64,000 nucleotides of DNA from Neptuniibacter sp048548695 (GTDB lineage Bacteria; Pseudomonadota; Gammaproteobacteria; Pseudomonadales; Balneatricaceae), in assembly GCF_048548695.1 (NCBI RefSeq), contig NZ_JBLYIF010000005.1; one strand, given 5' to 3'. Below, piece by piece: positions 35,942 through 44,318 of this stretch. The notes under the pieces are model-generated. The model was not told the origin of the DNA. It ran no database searches and saw only the letters and a program-made list of their open reading frames with translations. The first letter of the stretch is position 1; each line of letters begins with the position of its first letter. The position numbers and the translations under genes are program-made.

Positions 35942-36544
35942 ATGAGCGATCTGACTACCCTGCGGGACCTTGTTGGCCTCGGCAATACAGCCACCCCAAT
36001 CAGTGATTCGGCACTGGTGATTATTGATGCACAAAACACCTATTGCGAAGGCATCATGAAACTGGATGGCGTTGAAGCCGCGCTGGAAGAGTGCAAAACG
36101 CTGCTGGCTCGTTTTCGTCAGGCCGGACGCCCGATTTTTCATATTCAGCATGATGCTGGCCCTGGCACACCGTATGATGTTTCCAGCCATATTGGTCAGA
36201 TCACTGAAGCTGTCACACCGCTGGCAGATGAAACGGTGATTACCAAGAACTACCCCAACTCTTTCACTCAAACCGAGCTGGATGCCCTGCTGAAGCAGGC
36301 GGGCGTTGCCAATCTGATTCTGGTGGGCTTTATGTCTCACATGTGTGTCAATTCAACCGCACGCGGTGCCTTCAGCCTGGGCTATAATCCCACGGTGGTG
36401 GCCTCTGCAACAGCGACCCGATCACTGCCCTCTAAAGTAACAGGGCAGGCACTGCCTGCCGAACAGATTCAGGAAGTAGCACTGGCTGCTTTGTCTGACC
36501 TGCCATCTGCAGTCGTGCCATCCTCTGCAGATGTACCTGACTGA
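35942..36544 (+). CDS. isochorismatase-like cysteine hydrolase
   Basis: A 200-residue cysteine hydrolase of the isochorismatase superfamily (amidase/nicotinamidase-like). The catalytic triad can be placed: Asp in LVIIDAQNTY, Lys in VITKNYPNSF and Cys in GFMSHMCVNSTARGA. The substrate is unknown. The divergent GlxA-type gene, 139 bp away, suggests control by the metabolite processed. A GC-rich hairpin follows the stop. Confidence 0.88.
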   Translation: MSDLTTLRDLVGLGNTATPISDSALVIIDAQNTYCEGIMKLDGVEAALEECKTLLARFRQAGRPIFHIQHDAGPGTPYDVSSHIGQITEAVTPLADETVITKNYPNSFTQTELDALLKQAGVANLILVGFMSHMCVNSTARGAFSLGYNPTVVASATATRSLPSKVTGQALPAEQIQEVALAALSDLPSAVVPSSADVPD

Positions 36545-36558
36545 CACCTGAGACGTAG

Positions 36559-36590
36559 ATGCCCGGCGGACCAAGCGCAGGCCGGGCATC
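36559..36590 (+). terminator. hairpin after the cysteine hydrolase gene
   Basis: ATGCCCGGC and GCCGGGCAT form a nine-pair stem with a loop of about 12 bases. Only a short TTTT follows, eight bases later, so termination may be weak. Confidence 0.5.
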
Positions 36591-36855
36591 ATCAGCTTTT
36601 ATCCCACGCACACCACCCGCATAACGTCATTGCACGCAGATTCCTGCCTTATCGTTTTGTCAGTGCCTGTCACCTCACAGGCCGCGACTTAAATACCAGC
36701 CCTTCCCCGGGGTTTCGGACGGTTGATTAATTAAAGCAATCGACCCTAATAACAGGATCAATTTCATCCCTTCACCGGTTACGACTATAACTAATATGCA
36801 GGAACACGACTGGATATGCATGACGCACCTCCATAGGTCGAGAGAGGAGAGAATA
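36591..36855 (+). promoter_or_regulatory. leader/promoter region of katG
   Basis: No gene is convincing here. The stretch holds AT-rich parts (TTAATTAAAG, ACTATAACTAATATG) suited to a promoter, and ends in AGAGGAGAG before the katG ATG. OxyR control is expected from the family, but I could not place a full four-half-site OxyR operator by eye. Confidence 0.4.
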
Positions 36856-39054
36856 ATGAACAACAATAATGAAACCACTGCGGGTCAATGCCCATTTATG
36901 CACGGCGCGCAAACCCAAGTCGGTGGCAGTGGCACAGACATTCATGACTGGTGGCCAAATGCGTTAAACCTAGACATCCTGCACCAGCATGACAGCAAGA
37001 CCAATCCACTTGGCGCAGGTTTTAACTATACCGCAGCTTTCAACTCCCTGGATCTGGCCGCCGTGAAAAACGATTTGCACAGTCTGATGACTGACAGCCA
37101 GGACTGGTGGCCTGCCGATTGGGGTCATTACGGCGGTTTGATGATCCGTATGGCCTGGCACGCAGCCGGCTCCTACCGTATTGCCGATGGCCGCGGTGGG
37201 GCAGGCACAGGCAACCAACGCTTTGCTCCCCTCAACAGCTGGCCCGACAACGGCAACCTGGACAAAGCGCGACGTCTGCTCTGGCCGATCAAACAAAAGT
37301 ACGGCAACAAGCTCTCCTGGGCAGATCTGATCATTCTGGCTGGCACCGTGGCATATGAGTCGATGGGACTGAAAACCTATGGTTTTGCTGGCGGTCGGGC
37401 TGATATCTGGCATCCGGAAAAAGACATCTACTGGGGTTCAGAAAAAGAGTGGTTGGCAACCAGCGACAACCCCGACAGCCGCTATTCTGGTGAACGCGAT
37501 CTGGCCAACCCACTGGCGGCGGTAATGATGGGGCTGATCTACGTGAATCCGGAAGGGGTCGATGGCAAGCCCGATCCGCTGAAAACGGCACAGGACGTCC
37601 GCATCACCTTTGCCCGCATGGCAATGGACGATGAAGAAACCGTGGCGCTGACCGCCGGGGGCCATACTGTGGGCAAGGCACACGGTAATGGCGATGCGGC
37701 GAATCTTGGCCCGGAACCCGAAGCTGCTGATATCGAGGAGCAAGGGCTCGGTTGGAACAATAATGTCAGCCGGGGAGTAGGCCGGGATACTATCACCAGT
37801 GGCCTTGAAGGTGCCTGGACCACCCACCCAACCCAGTGGGATAACGGCTATTTCCAACTGCTGTTAAGCTATGACTGGGAGTTAACCAAAAGCCCGGCAG
37901 GTGCGTGGCAGTGGGAGCCGGTGAATATCAAAGAGGAAGATAAGCCAGTAGATGTTGAGGACCCCTCTATTCGCCTGAATCCAATCATGACCGATGCCGA
38001 TATGGCCATGAAGATGGACCCGGAATACCGCAAGATTTCCGAACGCTTCTACAACGATCCGGACTACTTCTCAGAAGTATTTGCCCGTGCCTGGTTTAAG
38101 CTGACCCATCGCGATCTGGGACCAAAAAGCCGTTATCTGGGGCCAGACGTTCCGGCGGAAGATCTGATCTGGCAGGACCCCGTGCCGACCGTTGATTACA
38201 GCCTGAGTGACACCGAAATTGCCGGACTGAAGGCGCAAATACTGGCCAGCGGTCTGAGTGTTTCAGAGCTGGTCAGTACGGCCTGGGATAGCGCCCGTAC
38301 CTTCCGTGGTTCCGACTACCGCGGCGGTGCCAACGGGGCACGCATCCGCCTGGCTCCGCAAAAGGACTGGCAGGGTAACGAACCTGCCCGATTGGATAAG
38401 GTGCTCAACACACTAGAAGCGATACAAGTCGGTTTAAGCAAGCCAGTCAGTATGGCTGACCTGATCGTGCTGGGTGGCAGCGCAGCGGTAGAAAAAGCCG
38501 CCTGTGATGCGGGCGTAGAGATCACCGTACCCTTTGTGCCAGGACGAGGAGATGCCACGCAGGAGATGACCGATGTAGAATCGTTCGCAGTACTTGAACC
38601 GCTACATGACGGCTACCGCAACTGGCTGAAGGGAGATTATGTGGTCTCCGCAGAAGAGATGCTGCTGGATCGTACCCAGCTGCTGGGACTGTCCGCCCCC
38701 GAGATGACAGTCCTGATTGGCGGCATGCGGGTATTGGGTACCAATCATGACGGCAGCCAACACGGCGTGTTTACCGACCGCGTGGGCGTACTGAGCAATG
38801 ACTTCTTCATCAACCTGACCGATATGCGCTACCGCTGGAATCCGGTTGGCAAGAATCTCTATGAGATTTACGACCGCGCCAGCGGGGAGGTCAAGTGGAC
38901 CGCAACCCGAGTTGATCTGATATTTGGTTCCAATTCGGTGCTGCGCAGCTACGCTGAGGTGTATGCACAGAACGACGCCAAAGAAAAATTTATCTGCGAC
39001 TTTGTCAGTGCTTGGAACAAAGTCATGAATGCGGACCGTTTCGACCTGGTCTGA
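36856..39054 (+). CDS. katG: catalase-peroxidase
   Basis: KatG removes hydrogen peroxide by catalase and peroxidase reactions, using haem b. The 732-residue protein has the two-domain layout. In the first domain are the distal residues in RMAWHAAGSYR and the proximal His in TAGGHTVGKAHG. The Tyr in MMGLIYVNPEG and the Met in LIGGMRVLGTNHDG are positioned to form the Met-Tyr-Trp adduct needed for catalase activity. The ATG at 36856 was chosen because of its strong ribosome site; the frame is open for 20 codons upstream. A terminator follows. OxyR encoded at 20.8 kb is the likely activator. Confidence 0.97.
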   Translation: MNNNNETTAGQCPFMHGAQTQVGGSGTDIHDWWPNALNLDILHQHDSKTNPLGAGFNYTAAFNSLDLAAVKNDLHSLMTDSQDWWPADWGHYGGLMIRMAWHAAGSYRIADGRGGAGTGNQRFAPLNSWPDNGNLDKARRLLWPIKQKYGNKLSWADLIILAGTVAYESMGLKTYGFAGGRADIWHPEKDIYWGSEKEWLATSDNPDSRYSGERDLANPLAAVMMGLIYVNPEGVDGKPDPLKTAQDVRITFARMAMDDEETVALTAGGHTVGKAHGNGDAANLGPEPEAADIEEQGLGWNNNVSRGVGRDTITSGLEGAWTTHPTQWDNGYFQLLLSYDWELTKSPAGAWQWEPVNIKEEDKPVDVEDPSIRLNPIMTDADMAMKMDPEYRKISERFYNDPDYFSEVFARAWFKLTHRDLGPKSRYLGPDVPAEDLIWQDPVPTVDYSLSDTEIAGLKAQILASGLSVSELVSTAWDSARTFRGSDYRGGANGARIRLAPQKDWQGNEPARLDKVLNTLEAIQVGLSKPVSMADLIVLGGSAAVEKAACDAGVEITVPFVPGRGDATQEMTDVESFAVLEPLHDGYRNWLKGDYVVSAEEMLLDRTQLLGLSAPEMTVLIGGMRVLGTNHDGSQHGVFTDRVGVLSNDFFINLTDMRYRWNPVGKNLYEIYDRASGEVKWTATRVDLIFGSNSVLRSYAEVYAQNDAKEKFICDFVSAWNKVMNADRFDLV

Positions 39055-39068
39055 CACATGACTCCCAA

Positions 39069-39097
39069 CAAAAACCCGGCATCAGCCGGGTTTTTTA
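39069..39097 (+). terminator. terminator of katG
   Basis: AACCCGGC and GCCGGGTT pair around ATCA and are followed by TTTTTT. A preceding A-run makes it usable for the convergent DUF4399 gene too. Confidence 0.9.
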
Positions 39098-39120
39098 TTC
39101 AACGGCGAACCTGAAAGCAT

Positions 39121-39528
39121 TTACTCTGCCACTGTCACCGTGATTTTTTCAGACACCACCGGAGGATTATGCGGGGTATGTGTCATATCCCCCAGAATCA
39201 GCTGCAAGGTGTGGGCACCCGGACTCAATGTCAGTGTCGTTTCGGTCTGACCACCACCAAAATGCTTCACATCTTTGCCCAGTGGCATGCTCATATCGGG
39301 TAAAGCGCCGTCCACCAATAGGTGATGGTGACCCGTGTTCGCTTTATCGGTCCCCGCAGGTGCGACGCCCATACCTTTGAGGCCAAATTTAACGGTGAAG
39401 GTTGCGGGTACAGTGGCACCGTCAGCCGGCGCAATAATATAGGCCATCGCCCCTTCGGGGGCATCAGCGGCAATCGCAACCTGCGCTGCCAGCACACTAA
39501 ATCCAACAGCAAGCAGAAGTTTTTTCAT
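39121..39528 (-). CDS. exported DUF4399 protein
   Basis: A 135-residue periplasmic protein with a signal peptide (MKKLLLAVGFSVLAAQVAIA, cleavage near AIAADAP) and one DUF4399 domain (IIAPADGATVPATFTVKFGL; GHHHLLVDGALP; LTLSPGAHTLQLILGD). The domain is a small beta-sandwich of unknown function; the conserved His-rich GHHHLLVD suggests metal binding, which is inference. The second ATG (39528) was chosen, since AAGGAA has proper spacing to it and is too close to the ATG at 39534. Convergent with katG. Confidence 0.88.
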   Translation of the reverse strand: MKKLLLAVGFSVLAAQVAIAADAPEGAMAYIIAPADGATVPATFTVKFGLKGMGVAPAGTDKANTGHHHLLVDGALPDMSMPLGKDVKHFGGGQTETTLTLSPGAHTLQLILGDMTHTPHNPPVVSEKITVTVAE

Positions 39529-39534
39529 TGTCAT

Positions 39535-39856
39535 GTTCCTTGCAAAGATTAAAAAACAGCACTACACGCACTGATACAGTCCTTTAACTGTAGCCAAGTT
39601 GTGCACCGCCACAAGAAAACAGCAGCGAAAATCCCAAAACTGCCAACGCCAAACGTTGGCCCATATATACCAGTAAACACTATGGTTGCCTTACTAAAAC
39701 GTCTGACTTCAGGAAACAAACCGTCAGAGCGAAAACATTACATTAAGTGTTGAGCAAATCCCGCTGTCATATGTTGATACACAATGCTGAGCTGAGAGCT
39801 GCGTGACAACAGTTCTGCTACTGGCTCACGTCGCCCCTGACACGTGACATGATCCA
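39535..39856. other. 322-bp gene-free stretch with a short hairpin
   Basis: No ORF here is convincing. The one clear structure is the inverted repeat GCCAACG/CGTTGGC at 39642-39660 with a five-base loop and no T-tract. The segment next to 39528 must hold the DUF4399 promoter. Confidence 0.5.
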
Positions 39857-40807
39857 TCACAAACGTTCAGTACAACAGTCAGTCTGATCCTGATTGTTAC
39901 CGGAGATCAACATGGTACAGTTGCGGCCGTCTGATTTAGCTTTGTAAAGCGCCTTATCCGCCAGTGCCACTAACTCATCAACCGAGAGTGAGGACTGATG
40001 GGGGTCGATGATACAAATGCCTGTGCTCACCGTAATGTTCAGGCTGACGCCATCCACCCTAAAGGGAACCGAGGCTATATGGTTGCGCAGACGCTCAAAC
40101 AAACTGCAGATTTGGCTGCGCGAGGTGCTTAATACAATCATAAACTCCTCGCCGCCATAACGACCGATCAAATCATAGGGGCGTAAGGTGTCACAAAGCC
40201 TGTTCGCCACTTCGATTAACACCTGATCACCGGCTGCATGCCCGTGGGTATCATTTACCTGCTTAAAGAAATCCACATCGCACAGGGCAATACAAAAAGC
40301 CTCATCTTGCCGGGCAGCCCGCGCCTGCTCTACACCGACCCCATCATAGATCGCCCTGCGATTATACAACCCGGTAAGGTCATCGTGACTGGCACGATAT
40401 TCCAGGTTGGCATAGGCCGCATGCAGTTCTGACTGCATCTGTAACAGCCGCTGGCCGACCCTGATTCGAGCATGCAGTTCAGCATTTTCAAAGGGTTTGG
40501 CAATATAGTCGTTGGCGCCCTGATCCAGGCCGGCAACCACATCTTCAACTCGATTCCGCGAAGTCAGCAAAATAATGTAGGGAGGGCTATCAATAAATTT
40601 CGCGCGAATTTTCTGGCACAACTCAATACCATTCAGCCCAGGCATTTCCCAGTCCAGTAACAGCATCGACGGAGCCTCTTCCACCTGCATTGCGCGCCAT
40701 GCAGTCAAACCATCTTCCGCCATCACAGGGTCAAATCCCCACTGCCGTGACAGCATCATCAACATCGTGCGAGAAGTTGCATCATCATCCGCGATCAGAA
40801 GCTTCAC
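39857..40807 (-). CDS. response regulator diguanylate cyclase (REC-GGDEF)
   Basis: A 316-residue protein that should make cyclic di-GMP when phosphorylated. The receiver domain (about 1-125) has the acidic pocket LLIADDDATSR, the phospho-acceptor Asp in MLLLDWEMPGLNG and Lys in NDYIAKPFENAE. The GGDEF domain (about 150-310) carries the active-site motif in YGGEEFMIVLS and FCIALCDVDFFKQVNDTHG. I placed the start at the GTG at 40807, which has GAGGAG seven bases before it. The gene begins inside the 3' end of the hybrid kinase gene (23-bp overlap), so the two are made together. Confidence 0.92.
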   Translation of the reverse strand: MKLLIADDDATSRTMLMMLSRQWGFDPVMAEDGLTAWRAMQVEEAPSMLLLDWEMPGLNGIELCQKIRAKFIDSPPYIILLTSRNRVEDVVAGLDQGANDYIAKPFENAELHARIRVGQRLLQMQSELHAAYANLEYRASHDDLTGLYNRRAIYDGVGVEQARAARQDEAFCIALCDVDFFKQVNDTHGHAAGDQVLIEVANRLCDTLRPYDLIGRYGGEEFMIVLSTSRSQICSLFERLRNHIASVPFRVDGVSLNITVSTGICIIDPHQSSLSVDELVALADKALYKAKSDGRNCTMLISGNNQDQTDCCTERL

Positions 40808-43800
40808 CGCTTTGCTCCTCAAGTATATTTTTTAACTGGGCATAACTCCGCTCCAGTATTGAGAATAACTGTCGGACTTGTTCCATGTCCTCGGACCCAC
40901 CTGCCTGCTCCATGGCAAATGCACAACGCCCCATTGCAACGGCCCCGATATTTAATGCTGCGCCTTTTATCTTGTGCACCAGGGCAGTCAATAACACTCG
41001 GTCCTGCTGCTCGACCAGATCACGCAGCTGATGTAACTGCTGGGGCATATCCAGCAAAAACGTTTCCAGCACAGCATTGATCATTGACTGATCACCCTGC
41101 ATGCGGCGCTCTAAAGCGGCATGGTCCCAGATCAGCGGGTTATCGCGATCTTGCTCCGGTGCTTCAGCAACCGCAGGCAACACCGCAGTCTCCGCCGTCC
41201 GTTCTGCTGCTGCACACAACCATTTCTGTAAAATATCACGCAGATTGAGCACATCTACGGGTTTACTGAGAAAGTCATTCATGCCCGCGTCAAAGCAGCG
41301 CTGACGCTCGTTATTTAGCACATTAGCGGTCATGGCAACGATAGGTACGGCTCGATTCAGTGCCGTAGACGCCGGACTTCGAATCAGTCGCGTTGCCTCA
41401 TAACCATCCATATCCGGCATCTGGCAATCCATCAGAACCATGTCGTAATCAGTCTCAGCGACAGCGTTCACAGCCTCTGCTCCGTTGGCCACGATATCGA
41501 CCTTAAGCCCCTGCCGCTCCAGCATCAAGCGAGCAACTTTCTGATTAGTAGGATTATCTTCCGCCAATAACACATGCCCGGAAAAATCTGTGACTGCGGG
41601 TGTTACGGTTGTTTCTATCAGCTGGTTTTCTGCTATAAACACCTCGCCGGCCACCACCTGATACAGCTTTTCTTCCACCATCGGCAGCGATACAAAACCA
41701 TCGAAATAATTGGTTAGCATTTTCCTCACTGCGCTCTGAATACGCATGGATGTCATCAAGTATTTACGCAGCGACGCAAACCCCGGTTGTTGCGACAGAG
41801 ACTGGCCAAGCTGCTGCAGTTCGACCAATGGAATTTCACTGTCCACCAGCAATACCGTATAGGGCCGATCAGCGGCCATTGCCGACTGCAACAGTTGCTG
41901 AGCATGGCCGGTTGTTTCCGCGCAGCCGAAACCCGCTCCCCATTGACGACACAGTCGCTCCATATAGGAGGCGGTCAAGGCCTTATCCGACAATAGCAGA
42001 ACGTCTGCCTGCGGCAGTTGCCTTGTTGGCGCTGGCTGCTGCTGACTCAGGCTACGCAACGGCAAGGATACCCAGAATGTGGAACCTTCATGCAGCTTAC
42101 TGTCGACCCCAACCTCACCATCCATCAGTTCCACCAGCTGTCGGGAGATTGCCAACCCCAGCCCTGTACCGCCGTAACGACGCGTGGTGGAGTTATCGGC
42201 CTGAGAAAAACGATCGAACAATGTTTGGCGTTGTTCGGCGCTCATGCCGATACCGGTGTCCTTAACCCTGAACCTGACCTCAACCAGCCCATTAGTCTCG
42301 GGGCCCAGGTCAACAAACACTGCCACGCTGCCTTTACGGGTAAATTTAAGCGCATTGCCCACAAGGTTGGTCAGAATCTGCCTGATACGCGAGGGGTCGC
42401 CAACCACCCGGGTGGGCGGAATGGGGCGAGCCGGACAGACAAATTCCAGATTTTTTTCCCCCGCCTGGACTGAGAAAAACTGCGCCAGTTCCGACAGCAC
42501 CTGCGACAGGTCGAAAGGCATCACATCCAGTTGCAGTTTGCCCGCTTCAATACGTGAAAAGTCCAGAATATCGTTAATGATATTCAGCAGTGACTCGCCA
42601 CTTTGCTGCAGGGTTTTAGCCAGCATGCGCTGTTCGGTATCGAGGTCAGAGTCCTGTAATAATTGCGCCATCCCCAGCACACCGTTAATCGGTGTGCGAA
42701 TCTCATGGCTCATATTGGCAAGGAAGTCGGTTTTTGCCTGGCTGGCAGCTTCAGCCTCGGCACGCGCACGCTGCAACAAGGCTTCATCCGCTTTTTGCTG
42801 GGTCATATCCAGATGTACCCCAGTCAGACGCAACGGCTTGCCAACAGCATCACGCAATACCTTGCCCATCATATGCACAAAATGGACTTCACCATCTGGC
42901 CAAACAATGCGGTACTCGGTTACCAATGGCAGCGCATCATCCAGAGTCAGTTGCAAAGCCTGGTCAACACGGCTGGCATCGGCTGGATAGATTGCCCGCT
43001 GCCAACTGTTATAGTCATGATCAAAGTCACGCTCGGTTAGCCCGAAAATCTCCAGCATTCGGGCATCCCAATACAGGCGATTGGTTTTCAGGTCCCATTC
43101 CCAGATACCTATTCCCGCCACCGACGAGGCCAGTTCCATCCTCCGCTTAGCGTCTTCCAGCGCTTCTCTCGCCAGCTTTTGTTCGGTGACATCACGCAAC
43201 GCGGCAATACTGACATCCCCATCCGGCAACGTGATATGACTGAGGTTAATCGCCACATCACGCTCCTCCCCTGAAGCCATGCGCAGCTTAACTGCCCGCC
43301 CTTGCGCCATAACCCGACTGTCGGGTTGCGATTCATAACTTTCACGCAGCTGTGGATGCTGCTGGTGATAACGTGCCGGCAAGAGCGCTTCCACCTGCAT
43401 ACCCAATAGCGCATCCAGGCCATACCCCGTTAGCTGAGCGGCCATCTCATTGGCGCGAATAATCAGGCCCTGAGCATCCACTGCCAACAGCGCATCTGGC
43501 AGTTGCTCTAACAATGAGTCGTTGGTTTTACGTGCGTCATCAAGCGCCACGCTGGCGTTCACCAACTGTCGCAACATGACACTGTGTAAAATGGCAAAGA
43601 CAAACAGCGGCACCAGGCCAATCAGGCCCAGCAACAACAGCTGATTAAACAGCTGCAATTCCCGCCCTGTGGCATCGTGTGCTTGCCAATACCCTTGTTG
43701 CAGATGCAGCTGTAACAGAGCCAGCGCCTGAATCGCAGGCTGATCATCCACTTGCACTAAGGGGGCAACATCCTCAATGGACTGGTCCGTCGAAATGAAA

Positions 43801-44198
43801 TTTCGCAACAATGAATATTTCTGCTGATACTGTTGCAGCGTCTGATTGAGTTGCATCAGTGCCGTCTGGTCGGCGCTATCGGGTAACAGTTCCTGCAAAG
43901 CACTAATGGCTTGCAAGCTATTGGTGAGCGCCTGTTCAGCGGCGACCGCACTACTTTCAGTACGGTAGAGAAGGTAAGTATTGAAGTGATGCACAAAGCC
44001 ACCATAACCCAGACTGCGGGTCAGCTGGCTAAGGGTGCCATTGATGGTTTCTACGCCCTGATTATAGTCTTGCCAGGTATCGTTCAGCCGCTTGCCACGG
44101 TAATACAAACTGCCACCCCAGTAACAGAACACCGCCGTCAGGAGGACTGTCAGGCTTAATATCAACAGCAGGCGTGTCCGTGTGAAGCGCTTATCCAT
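40785..44198 (-). CDS. hybrid sensor histidine kinase with PAS, REC and Hpt domains
   Basis: A 1137-residue membrane phosphorelay protein. Two membrane segments (about residues 8-30 and 185-205) enclose a periplasmic sensor with the motif GYGGFVHHF. Two PAS domains follow (about 220-340 and 350-470), then HisKA with His498 (ANMSHEIRTPINGVL) and HATPase (LTNLVGNALKF; KDTGIGM; GTGLGLAIS). Next are a degenerate receiver-like region (about 735-850), a receiver with Asp924 (MVLMDCQMPDMDG) and a C-terminal Hpt domain with His1075 (ALVHKIKGAALN). This is an ArcB/BarA-type relay, and the overlapping REC-GGDEF gene is its obvious acceptor. The signal is unknown. Confidence 0.92.
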   Translation of the reverse strand: MDKRFTRTRLLLILSLTVLLTAVFCYWGGSLYYRGKRLNDTWQDYNQGVETINGTLSQLTRSLGYGGFVHHFNTYLLYRTESSAVAAEQALTNSLQAISALQELLPDSADQTALMQLNQTLQQYQQKYSLLRNFISTDQSIEDVAPLVQVDDQPAIQALALLQLHLQQGYWQAHDATGRELQLFNQLLLLGLIGLVPLFVFAILHSVMLRQLVNASVALDDARKTNDSLLEQLPDALLAVDAQGLIIRANEMAAQLTGYGLDALLGMQVEALLPARYHQQHPQLRESYESQPDSRVMAQGRAVKLRMASGEERDVAINLSHITLPDGDVSIAALRDVTEQKLAREALEDAKRRMELASSVAGIGIWEWDLKTNRLYWDARMLEIFGLTERDFDHDYNSWQRAIYPADASRVDQALQLTLDDALPLVTEYRIVWPDGEVHFVHMMGKVLRDAVGKPLRLTGVHLDMTQQKADEALLQRARAEAEAASQAKTDFLANMSHEIRTPINGVLGMAQLLQDSDLDTEQRMLAKTLQQSGESLLNIINDILDFSRIEAGKLQLDVMPFDLSQVLSELAQFFSVQAGEKNLEFVCPARPIPPTRVVGDPSRIRQILTNLVGNALKFTRKGSVAVFVDLGPETNGLVEVRFRVKDTGIGMSAEQRQTLFDRFSQADNSTTRRYGGTGLGLAISRQLVELMDGEVGVDSKLHEGSTFWVSLPLRSLSQQQPAPTRQLPQADVLLLSDKALTASYMERLCRQWGAGFGCAETTGHAQQLLQSAMAADRPYTVLLVDSEIPLVELQQLGQSLSQQPGFASLRKYLMTSMRIQSAVRKMLTNYFDGFVSLPMVEEKLYQVVAGEVFIAENQLIETTVTPAVTDFSGHVLLAEDNPTNQKVARLMLERQGLKVDIVANGAEAVNAVAETDYDMVLMDCQMPDMDGYEATRLIRSPASTALNRAVPIVAMTANVLNNERQRCFDAGMNDFLSKPVDVLNLRDILQKWLCAAAERTAETAVLPAVAEAPEQDRDNPLIWDHAALERRMQGDQSMINAVLETFLLDMPQQLHQLRDLVEQQDRVLLTALVHKIKGAALNIGAVAMGRCAFAMEQAGGSEDMEQVRQLFSILERSYAQLKNILEEQSGEASDRG

Positions 44199-44318
44199 GA
44201 GTCGAGGCCGTAACGCTTGTGCGTCATATCCGTTGGCTATATGTCTCTATCAGCGCACAAAAGCGGCATGATACTTCATCCCATGGAGCCTGATTTCTGT
44301 ATAAAGATCAAGGAGAAA

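Noticed and set aside
36675..36878. 67-residue hydrophobic minus-strand ORF upstream of katG
   Set aside because: It overlaps the katG leader and start, and has no ribosome site or recognisable pattern.
39780..39856. TCACGT...ACGTGA inverted repeat after the REC-GGDEF gene
   Set aside because: Six-base arms with a ten-base loop and no T-run; too weak to call a terminator or operator.
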